A DNA stretch of 64,000 bases from Enterococcus sp. 9E7_DIV0242. Its GTDB lineage: Bacteria > Bacillota > Bacilli > Lactobacillales > Enterococcaceae. This document shows, piece after piece, positions 53,594-63,051 of the stretch. Within the stretch, counting starts at the first letter, position 1; each line of letters opens with the position of its first letter. Below the pieces are notes generated by a model. The model searched no databases. It was not told where the DNA came from and saw only the letters and a program-made list of their open reading frames with translations. Location: contig NZ_CP147247.1 of assembly GCF_002140975.2 (NCBI RefSeq), forward strand, positions 4,453,001 to 4,517,000, written 5' to 3'. The translations under genes and the position numbers were made by a program.

Positions 53594-55135
53594 GTGAGAA
53601 CAATTAGTAAACGAGGTAAAAAGTCAGACGTTGAGAAAAAATCTGTCTTTCTATGTAAGACAGTCGATCCTGAATTTTTAGGTAGAGAAATTTATGCTGA
53701 CAATGTTGAAACACTCCACAATTTTTATTTGATTCGCGAAATAAATCTGGCAAAGGATTACCAAAATTTGGCCGAAGGTGAGGCCTATTTTGATGCCATC
53801 TGTGATAGTTGGGACGCGGCAGAAGAATTCAATAAACTAGTCGTCAAAAAAATCTATATGTATGTAGAAACTGAATTGATGTACTACACGTTGCTTATGG
53901 GAAGCTTTGAACCGTTGAACAGAGAAGCGAAGTCCCAGCTAAAGCAATGGTTGACAGATGTAACCGTTGAAAAAGAAGCCCATTCTCTTACGCATAAAGG
54001 CAATACAGAGGTTGAATCGGCTGAATTGAACAGCGTGATGAAGCAAATGATGGAAGCCTCAAACGAAATGTTCCGTTTGCGAAAAATGATTGGTGACCTG
54101 AGTGAAACAATCGGTCAAGCGAGACTTGAAGCGAAGGCACAGCCGCTGATGTCACGAAGTGTGCACACCATCCATTTGAAGCGGGCGCAACCATTGGTCA
54201 TAGATAATGAAGAAGTTTCTAAAGAGCCTATCAAAAAAATCGAACAAAAAGAAGAAGCACCCACTATAGATGGGGAGTATTCAGAAGAACCGGTCATTGA
54301 GATCCAACAGGTGACGATCGAACCAACCGAACCGGCAGAAGAGGAAATAGAAACCGGAAAAAAGCCGATGAACGGATCGAGTTCAGAAACGGTCCAAGAA
54401 GATATCCAGTTAGCCGAAGAGGATACAGCCTTACTAAAAGAGCGAAAAGATGAGAAAGCAGAAGTAGAGGAATCCTCTGCGGATAAGCTCAGACGCAAAA
54501 ATTTGGAAAATCAAACAGAAAAAGCAGTGATTGAAGAAGCGAAGGCAGAGAAACCATTGCCGGAAGTGAAACAACCTGAAATTTCTGATGAAGAACGTCG
54601 TAATTTACTATTATCAAAGCTGATTCTAGAAAAAGAGAAGACAAGAAAAAGGACTCCAGGGAATTGGCCACGTTTTTCTAAACTGTTGCAGGATAGCCAC
54701 ATGGTACCTGCACCGAAGAAAATCCCGAACTTTTCAAGAAGTGAGATGGAGAACCTTGAGGATGACATTTATCTTCGTTTCATGAATAAACGAATCAATA
54801 TTGGCAAGAAAAAAAGTCGGGATCAGAAAAGGCGTATCCCTCAATCTGAACTGTTAAGCCAAATTTCAAAGGCCGAATACCTCAGTTACTCATGGGGACA
54901 AGTGCTAAAACAACGTAAAGAGGACGTATTGATTTGTAACCGTCTGAGTAGTGCAGGCTTGGTCAGTGGGCTAGATGATTTTCTTTATGATATGAAGCGA
55001 ACGGCTAACAGACCTTCATTGCTTACAAAAAAAGTCAGATGTTCAGTTGACAAGCTGAGAAGATTGGATGGCTACGTGTTGATGGATCAATATATGCAGA
55101 AGTTGAGCCAGATATCTAAAGAAGACTATAAATAG
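53594..55135 (+). CDS. Unknown soluble protein, acidic linker between helical and basic domains
   Basis: I do not recognise the family. The frame runs 513 codons from GTG 53594, but that GTG lies inside the SD-like GAGGAAGTGAG. ATT 53603 is a plausible real start (it would give SKRGKKSDVEKK) and no ATG follows soon. Domains: helical N-terminal part (about 10-185), a long Glu/Pro-rich disordered linker (about 195-335), and a basic C-terminal part (about 335-513: KTRKRTPGNWPRFSKLL, then KRINIGKKKSRDQKRR). There is no signal or membrane segment. It is monocistronic. Confidence 0.7.
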   Translation: MRTISKRGKKSDVEKKSVFLCKTVDPEFLGREIYADNVETLHNFYLIREINLAKDYQNLAEGEAYFDAICDSWDAAEEFNKLVVKKIYMYVETELMYYTLLMGSFEPLNREAKSQLKQWLTDVTVEKEAHSLTHKGNTEVESAELNSVMKQMMEASNEMFRLRKMIGDLSETIGQARLEAKAQPLMSRSVHTIHLKRAQPLVIDNEEVSKEPIKKIEQKEEAPTIDGEYSEEPVIEIQQVTIEPTEPAEEEIETGKKPMNGSSSETVQEDIQLAEEDTALLKERKDEKAEVEESSADKLRRKNLENQTEKAVIEEAKAEKPLPEVKQPEISDEERRNLLLSKLILEKEKTRKRTPGNWPRFSKLLQDSHMVPAPKKIPNFSRSEMENLEDDIYLRFMNKRINIGKKKSRDQKRRIPQSELLSQISKAEYLSYSWGQVLKQRKEDVLICNRLSSAGLVSGLDDFLYDMKRTANRPSLLTKKVRCSVDKLRRLDGYVLMDQYMQKLSQISKEDYK

Positions 55136-55177
55136 AATGTCTGCTACGTAGGTAGAGAGTTATTATAATTAAAAATA

Positions 55178-55225
55178 GAAGACGGCAACGAATCCATTTT
55201 TTAGGAATTCGTTGCCGTCTTTGTC
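55178..55225. terminator. Terminator after the unknown gene
   Basis: AAGACGGCAACGAAT and its complement form a ~17-bp stem around ATTTTTTAG, with TTTGTCTATTT after. Confidence 0.85.
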
Positions 55226-55436
55226 TATTTCTAAATACTTTTTTATCAAAAACGATTAAGCAATAGAACAGTGCTTTTCCGGTATCTTATAAAAGCAACA
55301 AATCATATAACAATACGATTTGTTGCCAAAAATCGAATATAATCACTTTTTTAAAGGAAATATGTATTTTATTTGATAACTTTTGACTATGGAAACTAAG
55401 CCTTTTTATTAGAATAGCTGTTCATATATCCACATT

Positions 55437-55937
55437 TTGCAACAGCTTAATATTTATGATACAAGAATTGCACCGACAGGTCAGTACTATAATGTGGGGT
55501 ATTATGAGGAAAAAACGACATTGACCTTTACAACGACATTCAGTAGTACGGACAAACTTGCTATTGTAAAACCGGATATTGTTTTACTTGACACACCGAA
55601 GTTTAAAAAATCTGTAGATGCCTTACAGGAAAAAGGTGTGGATATGAAAGTAAATGGTCGACATGCAGAAGCGAAGGTAAGTGCAGAAAAAGATCAATTA
55701 CTATGGACAACGATTCCTTTTGACAAAGGCTGGAAAGTATATGTAGATGGAAAAGAAGAAGCAATACAAAGTTTTAAAGGGGCTTTCCTATCTGTTCCGT
55801 TAAGTGCCGGTGAACACGACGTTGAATTTGTCTTTTTACCTTATGGCTTGAGGCTGGGAGCAGGGCTGTCTATTTTTAGCTTGCTTGGCTTCGGGGGGGT
55901 ATTGGTATTATTTGAAAAAGAAGAAAACAAAGACTGA
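55437..55937 (+). pseudogene. Orphan C-terminal fragment of a YfhO-family protein
   Basis: The 166-codon frame is clearly homologous to about residues 700-867 of the YfhO protein at 13480: TGQYYNVGYYEE, then KPDIVLLDTPKFKKSVDALQ, TTIPFDKGWKVYVDGK and VEFVFLPYGLRLGAGL, compared with TGQYYNLGYYEE and so on there. Full-length YfhO proteins have ~860 residues. The transmembrane catalytic part is missing, there is no SD and only a TTG at the start. It is a truncated paralogue, probably a relic, followed by its own terminator. Confidence 0.85.
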
Positions 55938-55989
55938 TAGAATGAAATAGCAGGAACCGTTAGATACTTATTGATGAAGTGTTTATACT

Positions 55990-56030
55990 AGAAAAAAGTT
56001 CGACAAAGAGAAATTGTCGGGCTTTTTTCT
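55990..56030. terminator. Terminator after the YfhO fragment
   Basis: AGAAAAAAG..CGACAA pairs with TTGTCG..CTTTTTTCT; A- and T-runs flank it. Confidence 0.82.
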
Positions 56031-56170
56031 GCTGTAGAGAAAGTATTCTTGTCTTGTAAAGAAGATAAAACGAGTGTTTATAAAAGAAAATTGATTCTTA
56101 CCCACAAATAATAGTGAAAAACTTCGATTTTATAGTATAATTTTCAAGATGGCAGAAAGGTGGAGAGACC

Positions 56171-58945
56171 ATGAAAAAAAATCCAATATATGCGGTCGTT
56201 GATATAGAAACCACCGGGACCGATCCTCAGGTAGACCGAATCATTCAATTCGGTTGTGTGTTGATCGAAGAAGGGAAGATTGTCACGCGTTTTTCAACAG
56301 ATGTGAATCCGGGACGGAGTATTTCTCCACAAATTCAACACTTGACGGGAATCACGAATAAACAAGTGACTAAAGCACCCTATTTTGAAGATATTGCCTT
56401 GACCATTCATCATTTATTGGCAGACACGATTTTCGTTGCGCATAATATTTATTTTGATTATTCCTTTTTAAATAAAGAGCTTCAACGCTGTGGTGCACCG
56501 GAGTTACAAATTCCGGGTATCGATACGGTTGAGCTTTCACAAATATTTTTTCCCACTGAAAAAAGTTTTCGTCTAAGTGATTTATCCGAGAGCTTAGGCC
56601 TGGTTCATGAGAATCCGCATCAGGCGGACAGTGATGCTCAGGTAACAGCGGAGGTTTTTCTACTGATTGAAAAAAGAATCAGAACGCTTCCTCTATTGTC
56701 ATTGAAAATGATTTTATTATTGAGTGACCAGTTAGGAATGGAGACAGGTGCTTACTTGAATAGACTGTATGAAGAAATGAAGGTGCAGCCCATTCCATTG
56801 AAAGAGGGCCTGCAAGTGATTGATGGGCTTGTTTTAAGAAAAAAAGTTCTTCCTTACTTTGAAACATCTGTCTATGAGACTGGCGCGTATCCAACATCGA
56901 AGAAACAAAAAGAGCGAGTATTTGCTAAGCAATTGACTTACCGTAAGGAACAAAGTCGAATGATGAATGATGTTTTTAAACATTTTACCGAGGGGAAAGA
57001 GAAAAATCTGTTCATTGAGGCTGCGACAGGGATAGGAAAAACATTTGGGTATTTGTTTCCAAGCAGCTACTTTGCTGAACCGAAGAAGCCGGTAATCGTC
57101 AGTACGGTATCAATCATGCTTCAAAATCAGCTTTTTGAAAAAGATATTCCATTTACGAATCGTTTTGCAGAGAAAAAGCTGCAGGCGACGGTCTTAAAAA
57201 GTCATCGTCATTATCTTGATCTTCAACGGTTTAGAGAAACCTTGAAGAACCCAATCAAGCAAAAACAATATGCGCTTTATCAAATGAGAGTATTGGTCTG
57301 GCTTTTGGAAACAGAGACAGGAGATCTCGACGAACTGCAGTTGATCAATTTTAATCATATTTTTTGGAAAGATACTATCCATAGAGGGACAGAGCTTTTG
57401 AAGAAGGATGATCCTCTCTATCAAGAAGATTTTGTTCGATTTCTTTATAAAAAAGCGGAGCAAAGCAATCTGCTGATCGTCAATCATGCCTTTTTGATGC
57501 AGGAATCATTTAGAAAGCACCCGTTACTACCGAAAGAGGCGAGTCTGATCATCGATGAGGCACATCATTTACCGGATGTCGTAAAACGTACTGCGCTGCA
57601 GACGATTCCGATTTATGCTTTTCAAAAGCAGGTCGTCCAAGCTCGCGAAGAAGGTCAGCTTTTCGATCAAGTAATCTCTCTACTGGAGAAACTACCTACT
57701 GAAAAACGGTATGTTGAGATGTACTCCCGCACACTGATTGATATTGTGGAAGATCTGAAAGACTTTGCTTATGAGTTGGGGCAGATTTTGGTCATTGATA
57801 AGCGTGAACAGCTACAAGAATCTGTGATTCAGAAGACGCAGTTCGATCAGCTTTCCTTAGAAGGAGAAAAGCTGATTCGAAAAATTGAGACCTACTTGAG
57901 TGATTTGGAAGAAATACAACAACAGGTTCGAACAGGAATCGATCGTCAGTTGGAAAGATTTTCTGTTTCTGAACGGATGAAGCTCACTGCGCTATTTCAA
58001 CTGTTTTCAGAGGTTTCCAATCTGGCTGAATGTTTTGATATCTTTGTTAATCAATGGGAAGCTCATTGGGTCAAGGAATATCGAACCGATAAAAAAGGGC
58101 TGACTATACTTGCGGTCAATGATCTGAGTGCCGGGATGATCAAAAAGGCCAGTTGGTATCCTAATTATCAGCATATTCTCTATACAGGCGGAACATTGGT
58201 TTTTTGGAAAAACCGACAGTACTTGCCGGATAAACTTGGGGTAGATGATTTCTCTGTTAAGGTTTTGCCGGACCCTTATGATTATGAAAAATCTGCTCGA
58301 CTCTATGTTCCTAAGCTTCCAATGGATATCCATGAGGTGTCAGATGCGGAGTTTGCTGAATATATTAGTCAGATAGTAGAACAGGTAGCGAGGCAGGAAG
58401 ATCGCCCGATTTTAGTTCTGTTCACTTCCCATGAGGTACTCAGAAAAACATATAGTCATTTGCATCAATCGATGATGAATATTGGGAGAGAGGTCATGGC
58501 TCAAGGAATTAGTGGCACGAGAGAGAAATTATTGAAACGGTTTTACCATAGTAAAAACAGCATTTTACTCGGTGCAGATAGTTTTTGGGAAGGAGTAGAC
58601 CTTCCAGGAGATTCCCTGCAACTATTGATTGTCACGCGGTTGCCTTTTGAAAACCCGAAACGACTACTAGTCAAAGCGGAGTATGAATACCTTGAAGCAC
58701 AGGGAATCAATCCTTTTACAGGGGAAGCCCTTCCTAAAGCGTCTATGCGATTACGACAGGCACTGGGGCGGCTCATTCGTTCTGAAAATGACCATGGTGT
58801 ACTGCTGGTGTTGGATCGTCGACTTGTCCGAACAAAATACGGTAAGCGAATGCTAAGAGCTTTGCCTAAACGGTTACCAGTTGAAGAACTATCATTAGAC
58901 GAAACGTTGCTATCTATCCATGAATTTTTTAAAGAAAAAGGATAA
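56171..58945 (+). CDS. dinG: DinG-type exonuclease-helicase (Firmicutes type)
   Basis: The 924-residue protein fuses an N-terminal DEDDh exonuclease domain (about 5-165: VVDIETTGTDPQVDRIIQFG, AHNIYFDYSFL, HQADSDAQVTAEVF) to a DinG-like superfamily 2 helicase. The Walker A-like EAATGIGKTFGYLFP lies near 282 and DEAH near 462 (LIIDEAHHLPD). Helicase motifs are complete at the C-terminus (ALGRLIRSENDHGV). This is the Bacillus YpvA/DinG architecture. It unwinds or trims DNA/RNA structures in repair. It heads the conserved dinG-ypmB-aspB-asnS block. Confidence 0.94.
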   Translation: MKKNPIYAVVDIETTGTDPQVDRIIQFGCVLIEEGKIVTRFSTDVNPGRSISPQIQHLTGITNKQVTKAPYFEDIALTIHHLLADTIFVAHNIYFDYSFLNKELQRCGAPELQIPGIDTVELSQIFFPTEKSFRLSDLSESLGLVHENPHQADSDAQVTAEVFLLIEKRIRTLPLLSLKMILLLSDQLGMETGAYLNRLYEEMKVQPIPLKEGLQVIDGLVLRKKVLPYFETSVYETGAYPTSKKQKERVFAKQLTYRKEQSRMMNDVFKHFTEGKEKNLFIEAATGIGKTFGYLFPSSYFAEPKKPVIVSTVSIMLQNQLFEKDIPFTNRFAEKKLQATVLKSHRHYLDLQRFRETLKNPIKQKQYALYQMRVLVWLLETETGDLDELQLINFNHIFWKDTIHRGTELLKKDDPLYQEDFVRFLYKKAEQSNLLIVNHAFLMQESFRKHPLLPKEASLIIDEAHHLPDVVKRTALQTIPIYAFQKQVVQAREEGQLFDQVISLLEKLPTEKRYVEMYSRTLIDIVEDLKDFAYELGQILVIDKREQLQESVIQKTQFDQLSLEGEKLIRKIETYLSDLEEIQQQVRTGIDRQLERFSVSERMKLTALFQLFSEVSNLAECFDIFVNQWEAHWVKEYRTDKKGLTILAVNDLSAGMIKKASWYPNYQHILYTGGTLVFWKNRQYLPDKLGVDDFSVKVLPDPYDYEKSARLYVPKLPMDIHEVSDAEFAEYISQIVEQVARQEDRPILVLFTSHEVLRKTYSHLHQSMMNIGREVMAQGISGTREKLLKRFYHSKNSILLGADSFWEGVDLPGDSLQLLIVTRLPFENPKRLLVKAEYEYLEAQGINPFTGEALPKASMRLRQALGRLIRSENDHGVLLVLDRRLVRTKYGKRMLRALPKRLPVEELSLDETLLSIHEFFKEKG

Positions 58946-59018
58946 TTTTCTCCATCGTGTATCAAAAAGAATTTATTTTCTGATATAATGAAAAACAGTA
59001 AGTTTTGAAAGGACGAAC

Positions 59019-59528
59019 GTGATCGTGACATCAGATGAGCAGAAAGAACACAAAAGGGTTGTCATACTTTTGGCACTTGTTGCCATTTTGTTGACCATTA
59101 TTGTTATGTTAAGTATTTTTTATATCCGTTCGACCCATTCAAAGTCTCAAGCACGAAAAGAAGCGGTCAAAATCGCGGAAGAACATGCGCAGTTGGATTC
59201 TGTGGAGGACTTCTACTGGTTCAATCGAGACGAAACCTACTTTGGTTTGACTGGAAAAGATGCATCTGGGAATGAAATTGTCGTCATTATCCCTGAAAAG
59301 GGTGGAGATATCTTGACGTTTGATCAAGAAGAAGGTCTCACGGAAGGTCAAGCGAAGCAAGTAGTGAAAGAGCGCTATGGTGAAGAAAATGTTCAAAAAG
59401 TCAATCTCGGTATGTTTGACGGTAAAGCAGTTTGGGAAGTTGTCTGCAAGTCATCTGAAGGGGCGCTGAACTATTATTTGATTGCCTTTGAAAATGGTGA
59501 GGAAGTCAACACTGTTCTTGGGATTTGA
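59019..59528 (+). CDS. DUF5590 (YpmB-like) membrane-anchored protein
   Basis: The 169-residue protein has an N-terminal membrane anchor (about 11-35) and two PepSY-like repeats outside (about 45-105, 110-169). GTG 59019 follows AAAGGA by 5 bp; GTG 59025 is possible. YpmB stands between dinG and aspB in Bacillus too. Its function is unknown. Confidence 0.87.
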   Translation: MIVTSDEQKEHKRVVILLALVAILLTIIVMLSIFYIRSTHSKSQARKEAVKIAEEHAQLDSVEDFYWFNRDETYFGLTGKDASGNEIVVIIPEKGGDILTFDQEEGLTEGQAKQVVKERYGEENVQKVNLGMFDGKAVWEVVCKSSEGALNYYLIAFENGEEVNTVLGI

Positions 59529-59702
59529 GTGAAGAGCAACGAGAACCGTATTATTAATCAGTCATCTGGGTAGTTTATGCTTGGTTAGCTCAGATGTTGC
59601 CATTAGTAAAAACAGCTTCATAAACTAGAATAGTCGTTTTTATGACGAGTTGTTCGTTGTATCTCTATAGAAGCGGGATAAATCAAAATGAGGGGTGGAA
59701 GT

Positions 59703-60899
59703 ATGAAACTATCAAAACGTGCACAGCAGTTGGCACCTTCGGTTACTTTAGCGGCATCAACAAAGGCTAAAAAGCTAAAAAGCGAAGGAAAGGATGTCTT
59801 AAATCTGACGGTTGGGGAGCCAGATTTTGCTACACCGAAAAATATTCAAGAGGCAGCGATTCAGGCAATCACAGATGGCAGAGCGAGCTATTACACTCCG
59901 TCAGCTGGAATTCCGGAGCTAAGACAGGCAGTTGTTGAAATGATCCACAGAGAGTATGGCTTGGATTATGATGCAAAACAAGTAATTATCACAGATGGGG
60001 CTAAATATTCCTTGTATCTTTTGTTTCAGGCGATGCTTGATGCGGGGGATGAAGTTATTATTCCGGTTCCATATTGGGTCAGCTATGGTGAACAGGTAAA
60101 ACTTGCTGAGGGAACACCGGTTTTTGTTTCCTGTGAAGAAGAGAATGATTTCAAGGTAACAGTCGATCAACTGGAAGCAGTTCGAACAGACCAGACGAGG
60201 GCAATGATTTTGAATTCACCTTCTAATCCAACAGGGATGATTTATACGAAAGAAGAGCTGTTGGCTATTGGAAACTGGGCTGTAGCACATGATATCATGA
60301 TTGTATCAGATGACATATATGGTCAGCTTGTATACAATGGCAACACTTTTACTCCTCTGGCAACAGTATCAGAAGCAATCCGAAAACAGACCATCATCAT
60401 TAATGGTGTATCGAAATCTTATGCAATGACAGGCTGGAGAATCGGTTATACGATTGCTGATGAACAGCTTATTGGAGCTATGAACAATATTGCCTCTCAT
60501 TCAACTAGCAACCCAACAGCTGTCAGTCAATATGCGGCAGTAGAAGCGTTGAATGGCAATCAAGATACAGTAGAAGCAATGAGAAAGTCATTTGAGGAAC
60601 GGTTGAATACGATTTATCCTAAAGCAGCAGCCCTGCCAGGATTTAAGTTGACCAAGCCTCAAGGTGCATTTTATCTGTTTCCGAATATTCGTGAAACATT
60701 GACTTTGTGCGGGTATGATGACGTGACGACTTGGGTAGATGACTTGCTTGAAGAAGCTTATGTTGCCTTGGTAACAGGTGAGGGCTTCGGTTCTTCGGAC
60801 CACATCCGTATCAGTTATGCGTCGGATCTAGCTGTATTGGAGCAGGCAATTGAACGAATCGCTGGATTTATCGATAAAAAAATCCAGGAAAACAACTAA
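59703..60899 (+). CDS. aspB: Pyridoxal-phosphate aminotransferase (AspB-type)
   Basis: ATG 59703 (MKLSKRAQQLAPSVTLAA) is used; the longer frame has no SD. The 398-residue fold type I enzyme has LNLTVGEPDFATPKNI, SPSNPTGMIYTKEE, SDDIYGQLVY and the PLP-binding lysine region NGVSKSYAMTGWRIGY. It probably transfers the amino group between aspartate and 2-oxoglutarate. It precedes asnS by 51 bp; both use aspartate-related substrates. Confidence 0.94.
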   Translation: MKLSKRAQQLAPSVTLAASTKAKKLKSEGKDVLNLTVGEPDFATPKNIQEAAIQAITDGRASYYTPSAGIPELRQAVVEMIHREYGLDYDAKQVIITDGAKYSLYLLFQAMLDAGDEVIIPVPYWVSYGEQVKLAEGTPVFVSCEEENDFKVTVDQLEAVRTDQTRAMILNSPSNPTGMIYTKEELLAIGNWAVAHDIMIVSDDIYGQLVYNGNTFTPLATVSEAIRKQTIIINGVSKSYAMTGWRIGYTIADEQLIGAMNNIASHSTSNPTAVSQYAAVEALNGNQDTVEAMRKSFEERLNTIYPKAAALPGFKLTKPQGAFYLFPNIRETLTLCGYDDVTTWVDDLLEEAYVALVTGEGFGSSDHIRISYASDLAVLEQAIERIAGFIDKKIQENN

Positions 60900-60950
60900 G
60901 AACAACTCAATTCGGGATTGGTAAAAATTGAAGGAACGGGAGAGACAATA

Positions 60951-62249
60951 GTGGAACAAATTCAAATCATTGATTCAAAAAATCATGTAGGCGAGACAGT
61001 AAAAATCGGTGCTTGGGTAGCGAATAAGCGTTCAAGTGGTAAAATTGCTTTTTTACAACTTCGTGATGGTACAGCTTATTTTCAAGGAATTGTCGTGAAA
61101 AGTGAAGTAGAGGAAGAGGTCTTCCAGCTTGCGAAAGGACTCAATCAGGAAACAGCAGTGCTGATTACGGGGGAAGTGAGAGAAGATACTCGTTCAAAAT
61201 TCGGCTATGAAATTGGAATCACCGGCATCGAAGTAGTTGGGGAGAGTCATGATTACCCGATCACACCAAAAGAACATGGAACAGATTTTTTGATGGACCA
61301 TCGCCACTTATGGTTGCGTTCTTCAAAACAGCATGCTGTAATGCAAGTTCGTAATGAAATCATCCGTGCAACCTATGAATTTTTCAACACGAATGGTTTT
61401 GTGAAAATCGATCCGCCTATCCTTACAGGAAGTGCGCCAGAAGGAACAACAGAACTGTTCCATACAAACTATTTTGACGAAGAAGCTTATTTATCACAAA
61501 GTGGTCAGTTATATATGGAAGCTGCTGCAATGGCATTCGGAAAAGTATTTTCTTTTGGTCCGACATTCCGTGCTGAAAAGTCTAAAACGCGTCGTCATCT
61601 GATTGAATTTTGGATGATAGAGCCTGAAATGGCCTTTATGCATCAAGAAGACAGTCTTGAAGTTCAGGAAAAGTATGTGGCCTTTTTAGTGCAGAACGTA
61701 TTGGACAACTGTGATTATGCGTTGGATGTACTTGGTCGTGATAAAGAACTTCTTAAGAAGTACACAAACTTGCCATTCCCGCGCATTACTTATGATGATG
61801 CAGTAGAATTGCTGAAAAAGAACGGGTTTGAGGATATTGAATGGGGCGATGATTTTGGTTCGCCGCATGAAACCTTTATCGCTAATTCTTTTGAGCAGCC
61901 TGTGTTCATTTTGAACTATCCGAAAGCAATCAAACCATTTTACATGAAACCACATCCAACGAGAGAAGATGTCGTGATTTGTGCAGATATGATTGCACCA
62001 GAAGGCTATGGAGAAATCATTGGCGGCTCAGAAAGAGCAACCGATTATGAATTCGTATTGGAACAGATTCGCCAACATGGATTGGATGAGAAAGAATACT
62101 CATGGTATTTGGATTTGAGAAAATATGGTTCCGTTCCTCATTCTGGATTTGGTCTAGGTCTGGAACGTACAGTTACTTGGTTGACAGGGATCGAGCATGT
62201 TCGAGAGTCTATCCCATTCCCTCGTTTGTTAAATAGATTATATCCATAA
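60951..62249 (+). CDS. asnS: Asparagine-tRNA ligase
   Basis: GTG 60951 ([20 protein letters not shown]) after GGGAGAG is preferred to TTG 60918. The 432-residue class IIb enzyme has the OB-fold anticodon domain (about 1-110) and the catalytic core with [41 protein letters not shown] and [13 protein letters not shown]. It charges tRNA-Asn. The aspB-asnS order is conserved in Firmicutes. I see no T-box before it. Confidence 0.96.
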   Translation: MEQIQIIDSKNHVGETVKIGAWVANKRSSGKIAFLQLRDGTAYFQGIVVKSEVEEEVFQLAKGLNQETAVLITGEVREDTRSKFGYEIGITGIEVVGESHDYPITPKEHGTDFLMDHRHLWLRSSKQHAVMQVRNEIIRATYEFFNTNGFVKIDPPILTGSAPEGTTELFHTNYFDEEAYLSQSGQLYMEAAAMAFGKVFSFGPTFRAEKSKTRRHLIEFWMIEPEMAFMHQEDSLEVQEKYVAFLVQNVLDNCDYALDVLGRDKELLKKYTNLPFPRITYDDAVELLKKNGFEDIEWGDDFGSPHETFIANSFEQPVFILNYPKAIKPFYMKPHPTREDVVICADMIAPEGYGEIIGGSERATDYEFVLEQIRQHGLDEKEYSWYLDLRKYGSVPHSGFGLGLERTVTWLTGIEHVRESIPFPRLLNRLYP

Positions 62250-62265
62250 TCAGTAAAGTATTCTG

Positions 62266-62311
62266 CTACCGCAGTTCAGGCGCACAAGAGCCTGATTGTG
62301 GTAGTTTTTTT
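62266..62311 (+). terminator. Terminator of the dinG-asnS block
   Basis: CTACCGCA..TTCAGGC pairs with GCCTGA..TGTGGTAG and is followed by seven T. Confidence 0.9.
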
Positions 62312-62388
62312 AGTGGGAAGTGACATCTGCAAGTTCGTTTTACAGTTTTTTTTGAAAATATCCACAATTTTTCCATAAGGGCTATTGA

Positions 62389-62417
62389 TTGAATAAAGCA
62401 ATCTGGGGTGCTAGACT
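62389..62417 (+). promoter_or_regulatory. Promoter before the 30-residue ORF
   Basis: TTGAAT and TAGACT are 17 bp apart, with TGC just before the -10 box (TGCTAGACT). Confidence 0.55.
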
Positions 62418-62456
62418 CAATGTAAGCACTACAATGAACAAGAAGGGGGAATCTGT

Positions 62457-62549
62457 ATGGAGAAAAATTTAATATGGGGGCGACTGTCGGAGCACCAGTC
62501 TTTTCTTTTTCAACAGTTGCCTGTAAGGAGGGATGCGCTGTTTTTATAG
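62457..62549 (+). CDS. Possible 30-residue small protein
   Basis: The ORF MEKNLIWGRLSEHQSFLFQQ... has a strong SD (AGAAGGGGGA) 6 bp upstream and a promoter candidate 40 bp before it. It is not recognised. The short length leaves open that it is a leader peptide or noise, but the promoter-SD-ATG set is good. Confidence 0.4.
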   Translation: MEKNLIWGRLSEHQSFLFQQLPVRRDALFL

Positions 62550-62771
62550 AGAAATTGAATGAAGTGGAATCATACAGTTCATCATTCCGAAAATTATGAA
62601 AGATTCATTCTTCGTTCCTGTTACTTGTTAGATTGGTTGCTTTTCTAAATAGCAGTCATAATGAGAAATGCGACCGTGTAAATTTTATGAAACAGATAAG
62701 TGAAAATCAAACGATTTTTTATGAAACAGAAACAATTTTTTTGTAAATCAATTAATGACATTAAAAGGGAT

Positions 62772-62865
62772 CGGTACAAAAGCGAAATCTTCTAAATGGC
62801 CTTCAAAGCTACGGCTTTTTAGAGACGGGAATGACGGGTCAGAAAATACCGTTACTTTTGTACCG
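62772..62865. repeat. 11-bp inverted repeat enclosing 72 nt
   Basis: CGGTACAAAAG (62772-62782) and CTTTTGTACCG (62855-62865) are perfectly complementary, with a small inner hairpin (AAAGC TACG GCTTT). It could close a structured RNA. An open frame runs through it (KGIGTKAKSSKWPSK...), so a coding remnant is also possible. The rest of the 0.5-kb stretch from 62550 to 63051 shows nothing I can name. Confidence 0.35.
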
Positions 62866-63051
62866 TCGCTTATTGTATTTTATAGGTAGACAATGCTATA
62901 TGTCTGATAGGAACGCCTTCATTCCCATTTCTGAAACGAGTACATAATCCAAGCCTAATTGTAAGCTATTCAAAAAAGTGGTGTAAGTTGTTTAGAATTT
63001 CAGAATTATATGGTAAAATGAACGGAAAGCAAAGGTAAAGGACTGACGTGA

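Noticed and set aside
60900..60950. T-box before asnS
   Set aside because: Only 51 bp separate aspB and asnS and the GGTGGTACCGCG core is absent.
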